Positions 55,511 to 62,192 of a stretch of DNA of 64,000 bases are shown here, piece by piece. The notes below the pieces were generated by a model. It was not told the origin of the DNA and made no database searches. It saw nothing but the letters and a program-made list of their open reading frames with translations. A program made the translations under genes and the position numbers. The stretch lies in contig DYLK01000007.1 in assembly GCA_020722065.1 (NCBI GenBank), positions 1-64,000 of the forward strand, in the 5' to 3' direction. Each line of letters begins with the position of its first letter. Position 1 is the stretch's first letter. The DNA comes from Melioribacter roseus (lineage in GTDB: Bacteria > Bacteroidota > Ignavibacteria > Ignavibacteriales > Melioribacteraceae).

Positions 55511-55537
55511 AAAACAAAAAAGCCGTTGGAAAACGGC
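55511..55537 (-). terminator. Riboswitch-controlled intrinsic terminator
   Basis: On the minus strand GCCGTT (55537-55532) pairs with AACGGC (55527-55522) around a four-base loop and is followed by TTTTTTGTTTT. It sits between the TPP aptamer and the receptor ATG, where the expression platform should be. Confidence 0.85.
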
Positions 55538-55559
55538 AAAAGTTGGTAAAACTATTATG

Positions 55560-55635
55560 TTTTCCTACGCCAGCATTATCTGGTTCAGGTTCAAGGGTAT
55601 AATCTCAGTCCCAAATGGAACACCCCTAACGGCTT
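55560..55635 (-). promoter_or_regulatory. TPP riboswitch (THI element)
   Basis: The minus strand shows the THI-box core in order: AGGGGTG, CTGAGA, ACCCTTGAACCTG, ACCAGATAATGCTGGCGTAGG. These are the pyrimidine-sensing T-loop (CUGAGA) and pyrophosphate-sensing regions of the TPP aptamer. A transcription terminator lies about 25 bases downstream and the TonB receptor gene follows. The expected effect is termination when TPP is plentiful. The hexamer GCCGTT just 5' of the aptamer repeats the left arm of the terminator and could pair with its right arm. Confidence 0.95.
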
Positions 55636-55773
55636 TTCAGTAAATTAAAAAAACGTGTGCAAAATTAATATTTTTTCTAAAACACAACAAATAAATTATT
55701 ATTTTGACGCACTTACTAATTGAATCTTAGTTATGAGACAATTTTATTATATTTCATATAAAACGAACGTAAT

Positions 55774-57153
55774 ATGAGTATCCTAAATTCAAGAATATTG
55801 ATTATTGATGACGATGAGAATCTTTGTTATTTATTAAAAGAAGAATTAATTGACAAAGGTTTTTTCGTTGATTTTGTTCACAATGGATTTGATGGGCTAA
55901 AAGCTCTTGATGAAATAAACTACAACTTGGTTTTACTTGATTTGCAAATGCTTCCAATCTCTGGTTACGATACATTACGTGAAATTAAAAAAATCAATAC
56001 TGAAATTCCCATTATTGTGCTCACAGGTTTAAATGACATTCGAACTGCGGTTGATTGCATAAAAGAAGGTGCTTATGATTTCATTACAAAACCGTATCAA
56101 TTTAACCAACTTGAAGTTTCCATAAATCGGGCGTTGGAATTTGCTTTGCTACGAACACAAAATAAAATTTTATTGAACCGACTTGAAAATATTATCCCAA
56201 CTAAAATTATTGGCGAAAGTCCAAAATTAAAGGAAACACTAAAATTTGCTGAAAAAGCTGCACAATCTGATGCAAATATTCTTATTGAAGGAGAAACAGG
56301 AACTGGTAAGGAACTTTTGGCGGAATTTATTCATCAATCTTCACCAAGGAATTCCAAGCCTTTTGTAATTATAAATTGTGCTTCGCTTCCCGACCAACTT
56401 TTAGAAAGCGAACTTTTTGGATACGAAAAAGGTGCTTTTACAGATGCAAAATCTTCAAAACAAGGTTTAGTTGAAGTTGCTGATGGCGGAACGCTTTTTC
56501 TTGATGAAATTGGTGAATTAAGTTTATCTCTTCAGCCAAAATTATTACGCTTTTTGGAAAATGGAGAATTTCGCCGACTTGGTGGTGTGCAAACTCGAAA
56601 AGCAAATGTTAGAATAATTGGGGCAACAAACCGTAATTTATTAGATGAAGTTGAAAAAAAGACTTTTCGCCGTGATTTACTTTTCAGATTGAATGTTATC
56701 ACAATTGAAATTCCACCACTTCGCGAAAGAGGAAATGACATTCTTGCAATTGCGGAATTCTTTTTGGAAAGAAAAGGCGGGAAAAACAAAAAAACACTTT
56801 CTGAAATCGCTAAACGAGATTTGTTGAATTATGAATTTTGGGGAAACGTTCGCGAACTTGCTCACATTATTGAAAGAGCATTAATTTTCTCAGAAACTGA
56901 TGAAATTCAATCAAAAGATTTGAATTTAGCAAGTGCTGAAAAAAAGATGCCTCCACAAAAGAATATAGAAAATTCACAAACAATTATTACAAATGAGTTT
57001 GATAATTTGCCAGATATGGAAGAAATTGAAAAATTTTATATACAAAAAAGATTGGCAATTTTTAATTGGAACCGCGAAGAAACAGCTCGCAGTTTAGGAA
57101 TTAGTCAGAAAACACTTTATACTAAAATTAAGAATTACGGAATTTCGCAGTGA
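55774..57153 (+). CDS. Sigma54-dependent response regulator (NtrC family)
   Basis: 459-residue transcription activator. A receiver domain (1-120; Asp12/Asp13 and phospho-acceptor Asp56) is followed by an AAA+ sigma54-interaction domain (about 140-375) with Walker A GETGTGKE (173-180), GAFTDA (220-225; the sigma54-contact loop, GAFTGA in most relatives) and a Walker B FLDEIGEL. A Fis-type helix-turn-helix lies at about 430-455 (EETARSLGISQKTLYTKI). Targets are unknown. The kinase gene overlaps its stop by four bases. Confidence 0.93.
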   Translation: MSILNSRILIIDDDENLCYLLKEELIDKGFFVDFVHNGFDGLKALDEINYNLVLLDLQMLPISGYDTLREIKKINTEIPIIVLTGLNDIRTAVDCIKEGAYDFITKPYQFNQLEVSINRALEFALLRTQNKILLNRLENIIPTKIIGESPKLKETLKFAEKAAQSDANILIEGETGTGKELLAEFIHQSSPRNSKPFVIINCASLPDQLLESELFGYEKGAFTDAKSSKQGLVEVADGGTLFLDEIGELSLSLQPKLLRFLENGEFRRLGGVQTRKANVRIIGATNRNLLDEVEKKTFRRDLLFRLNVITIEIPPLRERGNDILAIAEFFLERKGGKNKKTLSEIAKRDLLNYEFWGNVRELAHIIERALIFSETDEIQSKDLNLASAEKKMPPQKNIENSQTIITNEFDNLPDMEEIEKFYIQKRLAIFNWNREETARSLGISQKTLYTKIKNYGISQ

Positions 57154-58136
57154 TAGAAAAGCACATTTTGCACGATATTAATAACATTTTATCTGAAATT
57201 CGTCATTCAATTTCGCTTGCTGAAAAGAAATTGGAAAATTTTAATCCTAAACAATTCCTCGCCCGTTTAAGTGATGATATTGATTATCTTTCGTCAATTC
57301 TAAATAAAGGAACAAAGGAAATTCCCAAAGTAATTAATCTTAAGCAAGAAATTGAATTTTTGGCTGCTTATTTTAACACGAAATCTTTCAACTTTTCGAT
57401 AGATATTCCAGAAGACTTTACAATTTTGATTGAAAAAACAGATTTTAGAAGAATTTTCGTGAATTTGATTCACAACTCAATAGACGCAATTCAAGAAAAT
57501 GGAAGAATAGCAATCTATGCTAAAGAAAATCTTAATTTAGATAAAATTGATATTTACATTCAAGATAACGGAAAAGGAATTGAGAATTCAATAAAAGATA
57601 GAATTTTTGAAGATGGATTTTCGACAAAAGGGACTAAAGATGAACGAGGGTTTGGTTTATTCAATGTAAAGCAAATTGTTGAAGAAAATGGTGGCGAAAT
57701 CCAACTTGTAAATAATTTCCCCACAACTTTTAAGATTTCTTTCCCATTTTTCCATAATACAAAATTTAAAAAAGATAATTTTTCAATTCTTATTGCCGAG
57801 GATAATCAGTCATTAGCAATTTTACTTGGAGATTTACTTGAATATGACGGTTACAAAGTGAAATTTGCCGAAAATGGAAAAATTGCTTTAGATTTGGTGA
57901 AAAATGAATATTTTGATTTGATTATTCTTGATGTAGATTTACCAATTTTAAGTGGAATTTCCGTTTTGAATGAAATAAGAAAAGAAAATATTGATATTCT
58001 TGTAATTCTTTGTTCAGGATTTTCGGATTTACAACTTTCAGATGGATTTATGCCTGATTTAATAATTAAAAAACCTTATGATTTTAATTATCTAAATCAT
58101 AAAATATTAGAATTATTTAATAATAAATTCAATTAG
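57150..58136 (+). CDS. Soluble hybrid histidine kinase with C-terminal receiver
   Basis: 328-residue cytoplasmic protein with no sensor or membrane domain. It begins almost at once with a short phospho-acceptor helix (His8 in LHDINNIL), then a HATPase_c domain (about 80-200) with N-box NLIHNSIDAI, G1 DNGKGIE, F-box IFEDGFSTKG and G2 GFGLFNV, and ends with a receiver domain (about 210-325; AEDN, phospho-Asp in LDVDLP, Lys in IKKPYD). Start GTG 57150 makes a GTGA overlap with the regulator stop, so the two are partners. The input signal must come from another protein or be read by the receiver. Confidence 0.88.
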   Translation: MIEKHILHDINNILSEIRHSISLAEKKLENFNPKQFLARLSDDIDYLSSILNKGTKEIPKVINLKQEIEFLAAYFNTKSFNFSIDIPEDFTILIEKTDFRRIFVNLIHNSIDAIQENGRIAIYAKENLNLDKIDIYIQDNGKGIENSIKDRIFEDGFSTKGTKDERGFGLFNVKQIVEENGGEIQLVNNFPTTFKISFPFFHNTKFKKDNFSILIAEDNQSLAILLGDLLEYDGYKVKFAENGKIALDLVKNEYFDLIILDVDLPILSGISVLNEIRKENIDILVILCSGFSDLQLSDGFMPDLIIKKPYDFNYLNHKILELFNNKFN

Positions 58137-58145
58137 AAAGATTAA

Positions 58146-59507
58146 CTAAATATCTAAATCGGCAATTTCCATCTTAATTATTTCATATTTCGGAAATTCT
58201 GATATTAATTCATCATACAATTTTTCCGCATCGCCAACCACAACAATTATATGATTATCCACCAAAATGTTTTTCTTTGCGGCTTCAAGTACATCTGATT
58301 TTGTTACTTTTCCAATGTTTTCGCTAAGTTTTACAAAATAATCTCTTTCTAATTTGTTGCGAACAAGAAACTGAATATTTGAAATAATATAACTTATCGT
58401 ATCATCATAAATTGAAGAATTTTTAATCAAAAATGATTTGGCAAAGTTGAGTTCTTCATCAGAAATATCTTCGCGAATCAAATTTATTTCTCTGATAATT
58501 TCTTTCAAAGCAAGAATTGTGTTTGCTGTATCGACCGAAGTTCTAATACTAAAATTCCCCATATTTAACGATTGTGCAAATTCACTTTGAATGCCATAAG
58601 TTAAACCTTTTTCTTCACGTAAATTATGGTTTAATCGGCTACTGAATTGTCCACCAAAAATTGTATTTAGAACTTTCATTGCATAAAAATGCGGCGAATT
58701 AATTTTATCAGATATATTTACAATATTTATCACACTTTGAGGAGCATCTTTTTTATTAATTAACAAAATCTGGTTTTGCGGGACTTGAAAAACAATTTCT
58801 TCCCTTGATGAAGAACTTCCGCTTGGAAAATCACCGAAATGTTTTTCTAAAATTTCAGTTAATTCTTGCGAATTAACATTTCCAACAGCAATTATTTCAA
58901 GATTTTGAGCTATATAGTTTTGCAAATAAAATTCTTTAATATCAGAATTTTCAATATTTTGAACTGTTTTTAAGGTTCCCATCGAGGAATTTTCAAAAGG
59001 AGTTTCTTTGAACAAGTATTTTTGAGAGACTAAAAATCCCAAATTTCGAGGATCATCTTGAAGATGAACTAAAGAATCTAAATGTTTTGCCTTTTCACGA
59101 TTAAAATCTTCATCTCTAAAATTAGGTTTCAGAAATATTTTAGAAATAACACTTAAAAATTCATCCAAATTTTCTTTTAATGAAGAAAGATAAAATGTTT
59201 GATCAATTGTATTTACCCCGCTATCAAAAGACGCACCTAATTTTTGAATAATTCTATCAATTTCAAGAGAGTTAAGATTTTCAGCACTTTCGTCAATCAA
59301 TTTTCCAGTCAAAAATGCAGTCCCACGTTTGTTAACTGGATCTTCGGCAGCACCTTTATGAAGTAAAAACCTTAATTGTAAAACCGGAAGTTGATTTCTT
59401 TCAACCAAATGCACCGCAATTCCATTTTTAAGATAAAAAGTAGAATGAATTGGCGTTTTCAAATCATATAAACTTGGCAAAACGGGTGGATTTTTTCTAT
59501 TTATCAT
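58146..59507 (-). CDS. M16-family peptidase-like subunit, catalytically inactive
   Basis: 453-residue pitrilysin-fold protein. Where the active subunit has HxxEH, this one reads AFLTGK (first His to Phe, Glu to Gly, second His to Lys), so it cannot bind the zinc. In the two-chain M16B peptidases such a non-catalytic partner carries substrate-binding residues. I start at ATG 59507, overlapping the upstream gene by 11 bases; an ATG 33 bases earlier is also in frame. No signal peptide is seen. Confidence 0.88.
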   Translation of the reverse strand: MINRKNPPVLPSLYDLKTPIHSTFYLKNGIAVHLVERNQLPVLQLRFLLHKGAAEDPVNKRGTAFLTGKLIDESAENLNSLEIDRIIQKLGASFDSGVNTIDQTFYLSSLKENLDEFLSVISKIFLKPNFRDEDFNREKAKHLDSLVHLQDDPRNLGFLVSQKYLFKETPFENSSMGTLKTVQNIENSDIKEFYLQNYIAQNLEIIAVGNVNSQELTEILEKHFGDFPSGSSSSREEIVFQVPQNQILLINKKDAPQSVINIVNISDKINSPHFYAMKVLNTIFGGQFSSRLNHNLREEKGLTYGIQSEFAQSLNMGNFSIRTSVDTANTILALKEIIREINLIREDISDEELNFAKSFLIKNSSIYDDTISYIISNIQFLVRNKLERDYFVKLSENIGKVTKSDVLEAAKKNILVDNHIIVVVGDAEKLYDELISEFPKYEIIKMEIADLDI

Positions 59508-60777
59508 TTTCTTTCTCTTTTGGAACAATACGTAGTTCAAAATATTTTTTGGTAAGATATTTTTTTGTAACGTTTTTGATATCTTCAGTTTTTAGTTGGG
59601 AATATCGTTGTAAATCGTAATTAAATGAATCTGGTTCGTTTAAAGTACAGTTATAATTGTTAATTTTATTTGCTACGTGTTGAAGAAAATCAAGTTCCCA
59701 AATAAAACTTGAGCGAATCGAATTTTTGGACACAATTAATTCCTCTTCCTCCACACCATTTTGAATTAATTTTTCAATTTCTTCAAAAATTACTCGTTTT
59801 ATTTCAGATAATTCAATTCCCATTTTGACTGTACACATAATGACAAACAAGCCTTCATTTTCCATAGAATATTGAAAAGCGGCTACATTTAAAGCAATTT
59901 GCAACTCAAAAACTAATTTTTTATACAATTTTGAGTTTTTAGTTGAAGAAAGAATATCCGCCATAATATCTAAAGAAGAATCATCTGGGTGGAAATTTTT
60001 AACACTTTTCCACACGAAATAAATTCTTGGAAATTCAATATTATCTTGATGAATTACTTGCTTATTTTCTTGTATTTCCCATTCTGGAAAAACGGGTTGT
60101 TCAATTTTATACTTGTTCGGAATTTCTTCAAAATACTTTTTCACTAAGTCTAATGTTTTTACTTCATCAAAATTCCCAGCAATTACCAAACTGGCATTTT
60201 GTGGAGAATAATATTTTTCAAAGAAAGAAATTACATCATCTAAAGTATAAGACTGAATTTCATTCAAATAGCCAATTGTTGGAGTGTGATAAGGATGATT
60301 TTCAGGGAAAACATTTCCCATTATCAATTCCCACGATAAACCATACGGGGCGTTATCATAATTCTGTAATCTTTCATTTGAAACAACTTCAATTTGGTTA
60401 GTAAGTTTTGTTTGATCTAAAGCTGGAATCAAAAATCCCATCCTGTCAGATTCCAACCATAAAGCTAATTCCAATGCGTTTGGCGGAATTGTTTCAAAAT
60501 AATTTGTTCTGTCTAAACTTGTAGTTGCGTTCAACTGTCCACCGACTTCTTGTATGTAACGAAAATGTTCTTCTTTTGCTACATTTTCGGAACCTTGGAA
60601 CATCATGTGTTCAAAAAGATGAGCTAAACCGCTTTTTTTAGGGAAATCGTTAGCCGAGCCAACTTTATACCAAATATTAAGTGCAACAGAAGACCGATTT
60701 TCATCTTTTACAAGTATAACTTGCAAGCCATTTTTCAAGATCTCTTTTCTGTAGTTGATATGTAAAATATTATCCAT
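59497..60777 (-). CDS. M16-family zinc peptidase, active subunit
   Basis: 426-residue M16 peptidase with the inverted zinc motif HLFEH (His53, Glu56, His57) and a downstream Glu in SNERLQN for the third ligand. The usual fold has two alpha/beta halves. It forms a pair with the inactive homologue encoded next, as in mitochondrial processing-peptidase-like bacterial M16B enzymes. No signal peptide, so it is probably cytoplasmic and acts on peptides, although the gene before it encodes an exported enzyme. That gene ends 8 bases before this start. Confidence 0.92.
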   Translation of the reverse strand: MDNILHINYRKEILKNGLQVILVKDENRSSVALNIWYKVGSANDFPKKSGLAHLFEHMMFQGSENVAKEEHFRYIQEVGGQLNATTSLDRTNYFETIPPNALELALWLESDRMGFLIPALDQTKLTNQIEVVSNERLQNYDNAPYGLSWELIMGNVFPENHPYHTPTIGYLNEIQSYTLDDVISFFEKYYSPQNASLVIAGNFDEVKTLDLVKKYFEEIPNKYKIEQPVFPEWEIQENKQVIHQDNIEFPRIYFVWKSVKNFHPDDSSLDIMADILSSTKNSKLYKKLVFELQIALNVAAFQYSMENEGLFVIMCTVKMGIELSEIKRVIFEEIEKLIQNGVEEEELIVSKNSIRSSFIWELDFLQHVANKINNYNCTLNEPDSFNYDLQRYSQLKTEDIKNVTKKYLTKKYFELRIVPKEKENDK

Positions 60778-60785
60778 AACTATTC

Positions 60786-62030
60786 TTATTTTAAAATGTG
60801 TCCAATTCTTTCTAAATCTCCATCAATATTTTGGCGTGGTTCGATATTAAATATTTTACATAAAAGTGGATAAATGTCAATGTTTTTGATTGTCCCAGTT
60901 TTATAACCACTTTTGAATGCTGGACCTTTTGCGAGAAAAAAACCATGCATTTCGATATTTCTATTGTCATATCCATGATTTCCACGTACTTCGCCGTTAC
61001 TGTAATCTTTATTTGAATTTTTATCAATCAACGACCAACCTAAATCAGCAATTAGAACAATTTCAGAAATAAAAGGATGTTTATTGTAATGAAAATACTC
61101 AGGAATTTCTGATTTTTTATATGCTTTGTAATGATTTTCATTTTTCTTTAACAAATCAAATATTTTTTGCTGATTCTCTTTCTTTGTATCAATAAACATA
61201 ACTGGACCACTATTCTGAGTTTTGTACGATAATCCATTTAAAATATCGTCAACATTAATTGTCCATTCGGGTGAAATTTCCGTCATTCCGTGATCAGAAA
61301 CAAAAATTATGTTTAAACTGTCTTTTATGTCTGTTTTATTAATTTCTTCAAGTAGATATTTTGTAGTTAAATCCATTTGATTGATTGCCCAATTTATTGA
61401 GTCGGAATTTGGACCAAATTTATGTCCATAATCATCTGTTAAACAAAAATATAATGTAACAAAATGCGGACGTTTTTTTTGAGGATAGTTAAACCACGAA
61501 ACTACTGAATCAATTCGAGTTGAAAATTTAACATTTCTATCAAATTCTTTATAAATATTTGGATGATAATTTTCATCTTTCACAGAAGATGAGGGCCAAT
61601 AAAAACTTGCCGTTTTTATTCCATTTCTTTGTGCAGTAACCCAAAAAGGTTCACCTAAATACCAATCAGATTTTTGAACTTCCTCTCTATTCCCGAGTGA
61701 GTATTTTCTTCCGTTTGCATTATTATAAATATTATTTGAAATAATTCCGTGATTATCTGCATACATCCCAGTAATTATTGATAAATGATTTGGGAATGTT
61801 TTTGATGGAAAAACTGGTTCAAACGATAAAGCACGAACTCCATTTTCAGCAAAATCTGAAAGAGTTGGAGTTATATTTCTATCGAGATAATCATATCGAA
61901 AAGCATCGTAAGAAACTAACAAAACATAAGGTTTTTGTGCATAACTAAAATTAGTTAACAAAAATATTGCTATGGTAAATAGATAAATTATGTTATAAAA
62001 TGGGAAATTTTTCAAGCTATTTATTTTCAA
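60786..62030 (-). CDS. Exported ENPP-type nucleotide pyrophosphatase/phosphodiesterase
   Basis: 414-residue alkaline-phosphatase-superfamily enzyme with an N-terminal signal peptide (about 10-31, ending SYAQ). Metal and nucleophile motifs: VSYDAFRYD (Asp), PSKTFPNH (Thr nucleophile), DDYGHKFGP (Asp and His), SDHGM (Asp-His) and a late RGNHGYDN (His). This matches the ectonucleotide pyrophosphatase/phosphodiesterase family that cleaves nucleotide or phospholipid phosphodiesters. It acts in the periplasm or at the surface. First gene of a three-gene unit with the M16 pair. Confidence 0.9.
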   Translation of the reverse strand: MKINSLKNFPFYNIIYLFTIAIFLLTNFSYAQKPYVLLVSYDAFRYDYLDRNITPTLSDFAENGVRALSFEPVFPSKTFPNHLSIITGMYADNHGIISNNIYNNANGRKYSLGNREEVQKSDWYLGEPFWVTAQRNGIKTASFYWPSSSVKDENYHPNIYKEFDRNVKFSTRIDSVVSWFNYPQKKRPHFVTLYFCLTDDYGHKFGPNSDSINWAINQMDLTTKYLLEEINKTDIKDSLNIIFVSDHGMTEISPEWTINVDDILNGLSYKTQNSGPVMFIDTKKENQQKIFDLLKKNENHYKAYKKSEIPEYFHYNKHPFISEIVLIADLGWSLIDKNSNKDYSNGEVRGNHGYDNRNIEMHGFFLAKGPAFKSGYKTGTIKNIDIYPLLCKIFNIEPRQNIDGDLERIGHILK

Positions 62031-62139
62031 ATCAACAACCTTTACTTTTTTATAAGTTTAAAATAAGAATAAAAATCCTTTAATCATCCCCGTAAATATA
62101 AAACTCATTTGCAAATATATAGGTAAATTTTATTACAAA

Positions 62140-62167
62140 TAAAAAAGCCAGTCAAAATCGACTGGCT
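62140..62167 (-). terminator. Intrinsic terminator of the TonB receptor gene
   Basis: AGCCAGTC (62146-62153) and GACTGGCT (62160-62167) make an eight-pair stem; on the minus strand it is followed by TTTTTTATTTG. It lies 26 bases after the receptor's stop. Confidence 0.87.
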
Positions 62168-62192
62168 CTTAAATTCATTAAATCTGAAAAGA

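Noticed and set aside
56431-56448. GAFTDA instead of GAFTGA as a sign of a regulator unable to use sigma54
   Set aside because: The variant is seen in many intact NtrC-type proteins, and the Walker motifs and Fis-type helix-turn-helix are complete, so it is not evidence of lost function.
60027-60401. 124-codon plus-strand frame
   Set aside because: Antisense shadow of the active M16 peptidase, whose motifs are intact on the other strand.
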